Assembly: GCA_006937955.1 (NCBI GenBank)
Contig: SSNP01000246.1
Coordinates: forward strand, 410,596 to 474,595
Direction of reading: 5' to 3'
Source: Pachypanchax playfairii
Taxonomy: Eukaryota; Chordata; Actinopteri; Cyprinodontiformes; Aplocheilidae
Length of the DNA: 64,000 nt
The position numbers and the translations under genes are program-made. Under the pieces are notes generated by a model. The model was given only the letters and a program-made list of their open reading frames with translations, was not told the origin of the DNA and made no database searches. This document shows, piece by piece, positions 42,221-53,425 of the stretch; positions within the stretch are counted from its first letter, which is position 1; each line of letters starts with the position of its first letter.

Positions 42221-43904
42221 CCGACTTTGGGATGCATTGGTGACGAAAGTGTGACTAAAATGAGTGTCAACCGTGAACTGATTGAGACGTAATTAAGATA
42301 CTTTCTAACTAAATTATTGGGCAATAATTACATGACTGTCACAACTGTTTGCAATCGTGTCTTTTGCAGGTCACGTGCCCCAGAATGTCACAAATACATA
42401 CATAAACAATTCAAAGTGATTCTAATTAAAAATGTGTGTACTTTCTATTTTGCATATCCAGCTAGTTGCTAACAGGCAGATAGACCTCTCATGTATTGAT
42501 GCGTGTATGTTAGCTTTAATTACCCATGATGCTCCAGCATATATCTGTGTGGGTTTGTATGGATTTACACGTAAAGGATTCTGGGACCCAGAACACCAAC
42601 GATGAATTATATTTCCCTAATTCCTTCTATCTGACATAAAAACAAAAACTATAAATCCTATTTCTGGCATGTTCCTAAGAATCCAACAAATATGTGAAAA
42701 AAGGCCTATTTCTAAAATTTTTATTGAAGCATGATGACCAACTATTTAAAGGCAGCTACTAAAGTAATTATCAATTACCGATTCTTATTTGTGATCACAA
42801 AAGGATGCCAATGTCTTATTGTTGCTATTGGCTGAGTTCCTGACACATTGTTATTAACTAGTGAGAAGTGAAAGATTCAGCACAGCTGTCTAACTGTCAG
42901 AAACATGATCCGTAGCACAATAGAGCCGAAAGAAAAGCAAGTTATCCTCCTTTCAAGAGAGGAAAAGATACTAGATGTCAAAGAAAAATATAAACTTATA
43001 AAATAGCGTCATCTTAAAAATTCCACTATGACGGCGTATCCTGTCAAGTGACTTATCCATTATGGAGAAGCACATCAAGATCGTGCCGTCACCTGCCTTT
43101 CAATCTTTGTTTTTTTCCTTAAGCATCCACCTTCTCCCCTCTCTGATAGTTTTTTCTCCTGAGCGGATTCATCCGAAATTCAATTACTTTCAAGGAGGAC
43201 TAAGCGAGAGGAATGGGGCACTATTTCAGAACCCTTGTGGTTCGGAGTTGGCCCAGGAAATGCATCCTGACTTGACACTCTCGAACAATTTTCCCCCCAT
43301 CTGCAACTGAGGCTGTGTCATTTTGAAACAGCTTCCCAAATGGATATTGAGATGATGGTTTTCTGTGGACTATATTACAAATTTTTCTTGTTTCATGGCA
43401 CATTTGTTTGATTTGTGTACATTGACGACCTTCACTCTCATTTTCCAACCACCACTATTTGTTATTTGTGGATGGTTATTTATATCTTTGTTGCATGTTA
43501 CACGAATGTCAACGAGTACTAAAAGTAAAAAGTAGTGACCCAAATATTTGGAATGTGTTTCAGGTCTGTGGTTCAAAGTTTTAATTAAATTCCTGTGTAA
43601 AGTGCAGACTGCATCTCATAAGCATATAAAAAACTGCTTTAGTAAATTTGCTATTCATGTCCACTTTTTGACAGTGCGCTAATTATTTAGTGGCACTGAG
43701 TTTTAATGCAACTAAGTAGGTAAAAACTCTGAAATATTAAGTCTCCTAATTTAATTTTAGCTCTCTTAATGCTGCTGGACCGCTAACCATCCTGAGCTGT
43801 ATTCATAAACCTTTAGAACACCAATTGAAATTTTAATAACATTTAAATAAGAAATTAGAAAATCATTTATAAAATGATTGAGTGTTTTCTCATAAAGACA
43901 ACAG
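42221..43904. other. il1rapl1 intron 1, no gene
   Basis: No supported feature. ORFs are short and unrelated to known families. It ends at the 27-bp minisatellite. Confidence 0.45.
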
Positions 43905-45437
43905 AAACCCCCAACCGATACGAGACCAGCCAAACCCACAACCGATACGAGACCAGCCAAACCCACAACCGATACGAGACCAGCCAAACCCACAACCGAT
44001 ACGAGACCAGCCAAACCCACAACTGATACGAGACCAACCAAACCCACAACCGATACGAGACCAACCAAACCCACAACTGATACGAGACCAACCAAACCCA
44101 CAACCAATACAAGACCAACCAAACCCCCAACTGATACGAGACCAATCAAACCCCCAACTGATACGAGACCAACCAAACCCACAACCGATACGAGACCAAC
44201 CAAACCCCCAACTGATACGAGACCAACCAAACCCCCAACCGATACGAGACCAACCAAACCCACACCCGATACGAGACCAACCAAACCCCCAACCAATACG
44301 AGACCAACCAAACCCACAACCGATACGAGACCAACCAAACCCACAACCAATACGAGACCAACCAAACCCACAACCGATACGAGACCAACCAAACCCCCAA
44401 CCAATACGAGACCAACCAAACCCCCAACTGATACGAGACCAACCAAACCCCCAACTGATACGAGACCAACCAAACCCACAACCGATACGAGACCAACCAA
44501 ACCCACAACCAATACGAGACCAACCAAACCCACAAACAATACGAGACCAACCAAACCCACAACCGATACGAGACCAACCAAACCCCCAACTGATACGAGA
44601 CCAACCAAACCCCCAACTGATACGAGACCAACCAAACCCCCAACTGATACGAGACCAACCAAACCCACAACCGATACGAGACCAACCAAACCCCCAACTG
44701 ATACGAGACCAACCAAACCCCCAACTGATACGAGACCAGCCAAACCCACAACCGATACGAGACAAACCAAACCCACAACCGATACGAGACCAACCAAACC
44801 CACAACCAATACGAGACCAACCAAACCCCCAACTGATACGAGACCAACCAAACCCCCAACTGATACGAGACCAGCCAAACCCACAACCGATACGAGACCA
44901 ACCAAACCCACAACCAATACGAGACCAACCAAACCCCCAACTGATACGAGACCAACCAAACCCACAACCGATACGAGACCAGCCAAACCCACAACCAATA
45001 CGAGACCAACCAAACCCCCAACCGATACGAGACCAACCAAACCCCCAACTGATACGAGACCAACCAAACCCACAACCAATACGAGACCAACCAAACCCCC
45101 AACTGATACGAGACCAGCCAAACCCACAACCGATACGAGACCAACCAAACCCACAACCAATACGAGACCAACCAAACCCCCAACTGATACGAGACCAACC
45201 AAACCCCCAACTGATACGAGACCAACCAAACCCCCAACTGATACGAGACCAACCAAACCCACAACCGATACGAGATCAACCAAACCCACAAACAAACCCA
45301 CAACCAAACCCCCAACTGATATGAGACCAACCAAACCCCCAACTGATACGAGACCAACCAAACCCACAACCGATACGAGATCAACCAAACCCACAAACAA
45401 ACCCACAACCAAACCCACAACCGATACGAGACCAAAC
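43905..45437. repeat. 27-bp minisatellite, more than 50 units
   Basis: The unit is AACCCACAACCGATACGAGA + CCAACCA with a few variable positions: CCGATACG, CTGATACG or CCAATACG; CCCACAAC or CCCCCAAC; CCAGCC or CCAACC. Because 27 is a multiple of three and the unit lacks stops in several frames, long ORFs exist on both strands. On the plus strand 51 consecutive NPQPIRDQP/NPQLIRDQP nonapeptides run from 43906 to about 45282. The GTTT-rich minus strand gives a Gly-Val-Leu-rich ORF of 591 codons. There is no evidence for expression. Near the right end a block of about 106 bp containing AAACAAACCCACAACCAAAC is duplicated (about 45256 and 45362). Confidence 0.95.
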
Positions 45438-46727
45438 AACCAATAATTTGAAATGGAACAAACCAAAGCCACAACTGATTTAGGACAAAACAATTCAATA
45501 AATGCTATGGTACAAACTGATAACCCATATGTTGAAGTCAAAGTGGCTCTACTTATAATAAACTGTTTTTGACATGCTAATCACTGAAAGTAGAGTGAAG
45601 TGTCTTTTTAACATATAAATGTCCACTTATAACTGATAGCACATTTTCCCTCCTATTTGTGTGTATTATGCAACTAATTCACAGTCAGGTGAAACATTTT
45701 AAGTAATTAAATCACAGTTGTTAATCTAAAGATGACCACTGACCAAAAGGTGGTGAAATTTGCTTTTGAATACAAATACCATTATAGTTGGTGTGATATA
45801 ACTTCCATAAAGCAGAAACATTGTGACACTGCGTATGTTTCAGTCTGAATATACAACCTCTTCATCTCTGTCATTACATCTCACTCCTTCTCCCCCATTT
45901 CACCTTTCTGCCCTGTTCCTCCTACCTCCAGGCAGAAAAATTGATATGTACTCTGCTTGGTGAGTTAACATTTCTATTTGTGAGAAACACTTCTTAAGCC
46001 CTCATACCCTTGGCTGACGCACACAACCACCCACACAAGTCTGTGCTCTCCTCGCTGAATTATTCCATTTCAGATTATCTAATAACCCAGCAACCACAAG
46101 CCTCCATGTTCTTGACATATGTGAAAAGAAAAAGAGGAGGATGTTTCTTTAAGACAATGAGCACATTTAACAATGTAATTTTCTCTGAACTATATCTGTG
46201 TTTCCTTTCAAAATACAGAGTTTTTTTTTTTTTTTTTTTAAAGTACATGTGAGATTTCTATACTGTTTATAGCAACATCATCAAAATCCCACATCTAATA
46301 GAAAGAAATATTAATTTACCAATTTTAAAATGTTTAGTTTTGGACAGTAAACTGCCTATCCATGAAACGTTACAAGAGCTTGTTTGATTTGCATAATGAG
46401 GACGAAAAAAACTTGGATTGATTTGGCCCATACAAGGCAGCAGATTAGACAAAATGACGGTGTTAAATATCCTTAGAATAGAAAGTTATTACAAGCATGG
46501 GCCAAGACGACATTTTATAATGATCAACCTTTAAATAACAATTGGAATACTTGAAATGTTCGAAATAGTACACGTTAGGTAAGAAATATCTAAATACGAG
46601 ATGCTTAAAAATATATGTGCATACAGTGAATACTAATCAAAGAATGTTGTGATACTGTTAATCATATTTTAAATGTTTATGCACAGAAACACAAAAAGAA
46701 AGAGGAAACAGAAGTGAGTGTTGAATG
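45438..46727. other. il1rapl1 intron 1, no gene
   Basis: No supported gene. A pyrimidine-rich tract with CTACCTCCAG (about 45932) and, 28 bases on, TTG|GTGAGT forms a chance-like splice pair on the plus strand. A T run lies at 46221-46239. Confidence 0.4.
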
Positions 46728-47022
46728 CACAAACACACACACACGTTTGTTTTGCTATCCTTATGGGGACCGTCCATTGATTTTAGTAACTAGATTTATA
46801 CCTAACCCAAACCCTTTTACTAACCTTAACCATTACTGATCTATAACTAACCCTAAGACTAACTAAAACTCTATTCACACCATACCTATAAACCTAACCC
46901 CTAACCCTAAAAAGGGGATTCCCCCCCATGGGGACCAGGCTTCGGTCCCCACAAGAACCCTCGGACCCCAGAAAGATAGTAAAAGTCAGGAAACGGGTCC
47001 CCAGGAGGTCAGAAATACAACC

Positions 47023-47063
<41 letters not shown>

Positions 47064-47348
47064 GTGTGTTTTGGTATCCTTATGGGGACCGTCCATTGAC
47101 TTCCATTGATTTTAGTAACTAGATTTATACCTAACCCAAACCCTTTTCCTAACCTTAACCATTACTGATCTATAACTAACCCTAAGACTAACTAAAACTC
47201 TATTCACACCATACCTATAAACCTAACCCCTAACCCTAAAAAGGGGAGTCCCCCTCATGGGGACCAGGCTTCGGTCCCCACAAGAACCCTCGGACCCCAG
47301 AAAGATAGTAAAAGTCAGGAAACGGGTCCCCAGGAGGTCAGAAATACA

Positions 47349-47414
<66 letters not shown>

Positions 47415-47707
47415 GTGTGTTTTGGTATCCTTATGGGGACCGTCCATTGACTTCCATTGATTTTAGTAACTAGATTTATACCTAACCCAAACCCTTTTCC
47501 TAACCTTAACCATTACTGATCTATAACTAACCCTAAGACTAACTAAAACTCTATTCACACCATACCTATAAACCTAACCCCTAACCCTAAAAAGGGGATT
47601 CCCCCTCATGGGGACCAGGCTTCGGTCCCCACAAGAACCCTCGGACCCCAGAAAGATAGTAAAAGTCAGGAAACGGGTCCCCAGGAGGTCAGAAATACAA
47701 CCCCCCC

Positions 47708-47776
<69 letters not shown>

Positions 47777-48080
47777 GTGTGTTTTGGTATCCTTATGGGG
47801 ACCGTCCATTGATTTTAGTAACTAGATTTATACCTAACCCAAACCCTTTTCCTAACCTTAACCATTACTGATCTATAACTAACCCTAAGACTAACTAAAA
47901 CTCTATTCACACCATACCTATAAACCTAACCCCTAACCCTAAAAAGGGGAGTCCCCCTCATGGGGACCAGGCTTCGGTCCCCACAAGAACCCTCGGACCC
48001 CAGAAAGATAGTAAAAGTCAGGAAACGGGTCCCCAGGAGGTCAGAAATACAACCCCCCCCCCACACACACACACACACAG
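46728..48080. repeat. Four tandem copies of a GGGGACC / AC-tract repeat
   Basis: Each unit starts GTGTGTTTTGGTATCC + TTATGGGGACCGTCCATTGA, continues with telomere-like CCTAACCCTAA words, then GGGGACCAGGCTTCGGTCCC, and closes with GGGTCCCCAGGAGGTCAGAA and an (AC)n tract. Units begin at about 46745, 47062, 47413 and 47775. Unit length differs mainly through the AC tracts (about 47022-47061, 47353-47412, 47711-47774, 48063-48079). Copies 2 and 3 carry an extra CTTCCATTGA that copies 1 and 4 lack. Single copies of this repeat are common in fish genomes. Confidence 0.9.
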
Positions 48081-48776
48081 TAAGGCTCTTTTATGTTACT
48101 GAAAATACCAAAGAGTCAGGAAACCGTGTAAAAGAATTCTAAAAAAACTGCACACATCATTAAAGGACAAATAATACATTACTTGTTCTAAAGTGAAAGT
48201 ACAAATGTAAAAGAACATTAGTACTTGAATGCCTCTCTCTAGTCTGAAAGGTTACTTGAGGGTGACAAATATTTTGTGGTGTTGGTCTGTATCAAGCCGA
48301 TAACAGGCTGTTTATTACACTTTAACTCTTGTGGCTGCTTGCAAACAGTCATTTTATGGCAGTATTACTCTGACAAATAGTGACAAATTGTACTCCACAG
48401 ACAGTAAATCATGTAAAGTCTTGGAAAAAAGGTAAGCACACCTTGTTTACAAATCTGTTATTTTTACATTAAGAACATAAAAGACCCGGTTTTAAAATAG
48501 GATGATGACAACATTAGTCAAATAACATTTGGAGGAATACATTGTATCACTTATGTAATATATGTAACACAAACCGCAGCAAATCCGTATATATGTAACA
48601 TATATCCAACGTACTGCTGCATGTTTATCACATCCTAACTATTAGAAAACCTGTTTATTTCCCCTTTAAATTGTGCAACATCTGTAAGGAAAATGTATCT
48701 AATCTGTGGGTCGAGCAGCAGAGTTGAGCCAATGTGCTGAATCTTCCCTGCCAGTACCAAACAGTTTATTCTGTCA
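48081..48776. other. il1rapl1 intron 1, no gene
   Basis: AT-rich; no supported feature. Confidence 0.4.
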
Positions 48777-49290
48777 TTGCTTCAGGAGGATGTGGCTCCG
48801 CCTTGTCATGCTGGTCACCAGCTGCTGGTTCTTCAAACAGCCAGTGTGGTTGCGTTGGTCACTGTGACACATGCTGATCAAAGTCAGGACTGCAGGCAGG
48901 TCTCTGCAGGTTTCTGCCCCACACCATCACACTCCCTCCACCAAATGTTTTCACCTTATTGGTGAAACAATTAGCAAAGTGTTCTCTGTGTTTTCGCCAC
49001 ACTTTGAGTCCAACATTAAACTGCTGTAAGTCAACATCTGGATCCATCACGTTCCTCCACATGATCATCAGCAGCCGGGTCTTTGATATGGAACTTGGTG
49101 TTCAGTTTTTTGATGGTAGAAGGACTCCCTCCAAATAATCCTGGAACTTGGTGTTGTGGAACACCAGCCTGAAGACACCCTGTGGCACGAGCCCCATGAA
49201 GATCAATTAAACATTGTGTGTTTGGAGCCACCTGACCTGCTGTAGCAGGGGCCACACTCACAGGTGCTGACAACAACAGTCACCATAGTG
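48777..49290 (-). pseudogene. Tc1/mariner transposase remnant (second family)
   Basis: Minus-strand frames read GCLQAGVPQHQVPGLFGGSP then STIKKLNTKFHIKDP, a Tc1-type N-terminal helix-turn-helix. After a gap in homology, WRKHREHFANC and VKTFGGGSVMVWG follow; the GGGSVMVWG motif is universal in Tc1 transposases. The segment with the first catalytic Asp is missing, as is everything after the motif. This belongs to a different family from the element at 5.4 kb. Inverted repeats were not found. Confidence 0.7.
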
Positions 49291-49469
49291 TCAAGCACCT
49301 GAGGTGTTAGAAGGCTTTTAACATCAGCAGAAGATGTTTGGCACTGGCATGGAAGATTTCACAAGTTTAACCCATAAATGCAAGTTCTTTATAAGCACGA
49401 AATCATTTAGAGGGAATAAACAAGTTTTCCAAAGTTCTAAGATTTATTACCAAGAAGCATCATTATAGC
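49291..49469. other. Short spacer
   Basis: No feature is seen between the Tc1 remnant and the LINE remnant. Confidence 0.3.
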
Positions 49470-50137
49470 AAAGGAATAAGGACCAGCTGCATCACTGTGT
49501 GGTACGGTGCCTGCACCACGTCCTGCCGTAGGACCCCTCCAGATGAGACAATCCAATGTCTCTGTCCCTTCCCTTCAGGACATTTACAACATTCATCTAA
49601 CATGCAAAGCCCTCTGTGTTGCGAGTGATTCCATCCACTCAATGCTTCTTCAGTCTGCTACCATCAGGGAAGAGACTGCGGATTCTCCAGACCAGGTCAA
49701 GCTCCTTCCACCGGGCTTATCAGGAAGCTCAGCTCCCTCCCTGCACTGCCCCCTCTCCCCCTTCTGCCTCTCCCTGCACATCAGGACTCTAGACTGTGAC
49801 CCTCCCCCCACACAGACACACCCCACCTTTATTGAACTCAGGTCTACACCAGCCATCTTATGCAGCATCAGACTGTTCTGCACCGCCACTTTAACACAAT
49901 CTCATACTTCTCCATTACAGCAATATATTTATATTTACATATTCATATATCCATTTATATTACATATCTATACCTGCTGTGTGCCTTACTGCCACTTTTA
50001 AATACTTGTCTCTTTTTTATAGTTTTATATTATTCTATGTTTTATTCATTTCATATTCTGAGAGAAACACAATTTCAAATCCTTACATATCCTTGTATAG
50101 TGGAATTGATGATAAAGTTGTCTTTGACTTTGACTTG
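49470..50137 (+). mobile_element. 3' end of a CR1-group (Rex1-like) LINE
   Basis: The plus strand reads SITVWYGACTTS-like sequence, then MRQSNVSVPSLQDIYNIHLT then CKALCVASDS, the last part of a CR1/Rex1-type RT ORF with its thumb/C-terminal region. A pyrimidine-rich 3' UTR follows, and a tail GATAAAGTTGTCTTTGACTT then TGACTTG, a short CTTTGA-type repeat. The element is 5'-truncated at about 49470. The open frame 49507-50001 runs out into the 3' UTR. It differs in sequence from the LINE at 1.7-5 kb. Confidence 0.65.
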
Positions 50138-52253
50138 ATAATCTACCAAACACACTTTTCAAAGTGGAGATGATGCAGCAATTGCCCAATTACAGGGAAT
50201 CTCCACAAACATTTCATACCAATAAAGCACAAGGATGGAGAGAAAGCTGCAAACCTCAAAAGATTACAGCTATTTTGTAAAGAAAAGAGGATACAGCAAT
50301 GTGAGACGACTGATCCTTTCAAGGTATTAACAGTTACATGTGGGTTGACAAGTCACATATTTAAAGTACTTTTGCATTTTGGACAAGAAATGTTGCTGGG
50401 TAGAATGAAGTAGTTTGTTTACAGACCAGATGTTTGAACTGAAAGAGAAAGAGCTTCATTTTTATCTTGACTGAACAACGCGTCCTCTGCCTCCTCCGGG
50501 TTGTTTCAGAAGCCCAAACGTTTTCAAATTTGCTCACTTCATCTATTTTTATGGGTTTAAAAAGTTGGTGTACTTCCTCACCTATTTCTGATTTGTAACA
50601 CCAACCACAGATGAAGGACAGTGTTTCTCTGAACAGCAAACAACCTTAAGCATTTTTACACTTGTCTTTGACACGTCATAAATGTATGAGTGAAAATGTA
50701 AATCGTTTTGAAACTGTGAATAAAAATATCATAGTTCCAATGTTTCTATCACCTCACTTACTTCTAAAGTATAGTATATATAAAAATGACAATAAAATAA
50801 AAGCAACAAGTCCAGTTAACATTAACAGGTCAAGATTCAAAGCCAATCATGTGTACAACAAGTTCAATTCAACTGTAACGTGTTCAATTTCAGTGGATTA
50901 GAAAACGCCAGTAAGTTAAAGGATCCTAAGGGAACTCTATCCTTAGATTTAATAATCCACAACAGAGATATAAGGATACAAGGTTCAACACTGCTTAGAA
51001 GTTTCATCAAGGAGGATTTTGCCCGAATGAGAAGCTCAACGGCTGTTTGTGGTTTTTCGAGTAGTGCACATGCGTTGTAGAAAGAAACTGGGAGTTAAAT
51101 GGCAGCAGCTAGACAAATATGTAATTTGGGTATGTGGTAAAATCTAAATCTGCCAGTTTGATAAAGTATGTGACAAACAAGGAATAAAATAATACTACTG
51201 TTATATAACGAGCAACATAAACATCTCAGGCCAATGCAAACTGTATTTAAAATATGGGTGACATGTCATGTATAATTGATTCTTTTGATTTTATTAGTCA
51301 TTTACAGGAACTTGGTTCATATTGCTGCTTTTTTAAAGAAAAACAACTTTCCAATCATTCCAGTTGACATACAGTCATGAAAACATGAGCTCACACAAAC
51401 ATTCAAACTGTCCTTTCAGTTGAATCTAGTTCTTAGAACTATCGTCTGAGCTGCATGCCAACTAGATTCTTCATCCTGTTCGACTGTCAAGGGAACAAGG
51501 ATGACATCAAATGAACAAGGTGCTCTCTCTAACTTTAGATATTCATGTCCAGAGCTAAGAGGACCAAGATGGGCTGACTGAAACCAAGAATCAAAGAAGA
51601 AAACACTTGTGACTGAATTATTTGCACTAAAGAATAAAAAACATTTTCAATGTTAACAAGAAATGCATCAAATAAAAATTAGTCTACTCTAAAACCTCTC
51701 AGTTCACATACAAATGATGTCGTTCATGAGACTATTAGAAATGTTAGTTATAAAAACAGGGTGTTTTGTTAGACATCCCTGTTTAATATTGTTAAATAAT
51801 GTAATTTACTAAAAATACTGTATTTTTTTTACATCAAAAATTAACACAAGTTTAGGTGTTAAACGTAAACTAAACCAGAGAAAGTTCAATCAATCCATTT
51901 GGAATTCTTACAATTCACCCATCTGACACAAATAAAGAAATAAACTGTGTTACATACCAATTACCAATAATATAACTGGTCTAATGTACAGTATTATAGG
52001 AACTTCTAGCCAAGGCCCATTAACCTACTTGTAACTGGTTTGGTTCCAAACACTGTAACCCAACAATCGCTGGTTTAAGTGTGCAAACTTTGCTAATAAG
52101 GGTAATAAACATGGTGACAACAAACACCTCTCCAACCATGTTATTTTGATGCATTTATAGCTGTTGGCTTTTCTTTTTTTAGTAACAGCTATAGTTAAGT
52201 AGGTCATTAGCAATATTTTCTAAGTTCAATATTTTATCTGAAATTATTTAGTG
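50138..52253. other. il1rapl1 intron 1, no gene
   Basis: AT-rich; no supported feature. Confidence 0.45.
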
Positions 52254-52344
52254 TTTCAAATCAAATCAAAAATCAAAAATACTTTATTAATCCCCGAAGG
52301 AAAATTCAAGTGTTGTTGTAGCTCAGTTGTTCTTCAGGAAGCCA

Positions 52345-52600
52345 TAGAGAGTTCTAGCTGTGGACAGGAAGGATCTCCTGTAGAGGGTTCTAGGTGTGGA
52401 CAGGAAGGATCTCCTGTAGAAAGTTCTAGGTGTGGACATGAAGGATCTCCTGTAGAGAGTTCTAGGTGTGGACATGAAGGATCTCCTGTAGAGAGTTCTA
52501 GGTGTGGACATGAAGGATCTCCTGTAGAGAGTTCTAGGTGTGGACAGGAAGGTTCTCCTGTCGAGGGTTCAAGCTGTGGACATGAAGGATCTCCTGTAGT
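52345..52600 (-). repeat. 36-bp tandem repeat from the LINE ORF C-terminus
   Basis: AAGGATCTCCTGTAGAGAGT + TCTAGGTGTGGACATG repeats about seven times with small changes. Read on the LINE's coding strand each unit gives the 12-residue YRRSFMSTPRTL. The intact LINE at 1.7-5 kb ends its ORF with YKRSFLPAAISL, so the repeat is an amplification of that one segment. Confidence 0.85.
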
Positions 52601-52632
52601 GGTCTGTGCTGCAGTGGATTATGAAGAATCTT

Positions 52633-53007
52633 CTAACTGAAGACACTCTGTTGTTGAATTACTGTGTTCTGAAGAGGATGATGACGGTTTTCCATCATGT
52701 TCTTCATCCTCCTTTGGATAATCAACTCAAGAGACTCCAGTTCAGTCTCCAGGATAGAACCAGCTCTCCTTATCAATCTGTTCAGCCTCCTCATGTCACC
52801 TGCTCTGATGCTCCGCCCCCAACAGGTAACTGCAGATGTGATCAACTGACAAACTCCTCTTCTTTTTTCATTCCTCTTCAAATCTCTGTCTGTCCATATT
52901 GTTTGAAAGCCAGACAGAGACACACTGGAGTCCAGGATATGTCCCTTTAGCCATGTCTCAGTGAAACACATGATGCTGCATTTCAACAGAGTTTCGAGTT
53001 CATCCAT
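52633..53007 (-). pseudogene. LINE ORF2 deletion product
   Basis: One open frame of 124 codons joins MDELETLLKCSIMCFTETWL (endonuclease start) through FQTIWTDRDLKRNEKRRGVC directly to TCWGRSIRAGDMRRLNRLIR then RAGSILETELESLELIIQRR, the RT C-terminus. The endonuclease catalytic residues after the first motif and all RT motifs are absent. The protein can have no enzymatic activity. The junction lies at about 52850. Confidence 0.8.
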
Positions 53008-53425
53008 TTTGTTAGCAAAGAGATCTCACATTTGTCAATATGACTGATGGAAGTGAAGGTTTAAACTTCCTCTTTCTCTCTCTTCACTCTGCTCCTGTTC
53101 TGCATCCATGTCTTCTTCTTTTGAGCTCATCAGGGATCCAGAGTTTTAATTTGAGGATTATTTCAGCCTTAGAAATGTCAGTTAGCTGCTCTTACTTGTA
53201 AACAAGTCTCTTGTTGCCATGGTTACGCATCATAACAAGTGGCAAAAAAGTGACAAATCAAGCAAAAAACTCGATCAGCACAGCACCCAAGTCAGACGAA
53301 AAGTATTTAGAAAATATTTCCAGAAGAAAAAACCATCAAGAAATACTCAAAAAGAATAAAAAAAGGCTAGCAAATGCTAGCTAAGTCACAGAGCTACTCC
53401 AACAAGCTGCCACCAGTTATAGCGC

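Larger units (their letters stand above)
52254..53425 (-). mobile_element. Internally deleted L2/CR1-group LINE
   Basis: The minus strand begins with the same kind of leader as the 1.7-5 kb LINE (GGTGGCAGCTTGTTGGAGTA). It includes an ORF start and the first part of the endonuclease, then jumps to the RT C-terminus, and ends with CCTTCGGGGATTAATAAAGT plus TTTGA-type tail repeats (52254-52285). About two thirds of the ORF is missing. The C-terminal coding end is expanded into the tandem repeat listed separately. Confidence 0.8.

Noticed and set aside
43905..45437. CRISPR-like array of regular repeats
   Set aside because: Units are contiguous with no unique spacers, and the genome is eukaryotic.
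43766..45541. Very long ORFs (up to 591 codons) on both strands
   Set aside because: They are products of a 27-bp tandem repeat without stop codons. No start context, splice signal or domain supports a gene.
45932..45965. 28-bp plus-strand microexon between good splice sites
   Set aside because: A single chance acceptor/donor pair on the strand opposite to il1rapl1, with no partner exons.
46800..48000. Interstitial telomere sequence (CCTAACCCTAA words)
   Set aside because: Only isolated words inside a GGGGACC repeat unit, not a run of TTAGGG hexamers.
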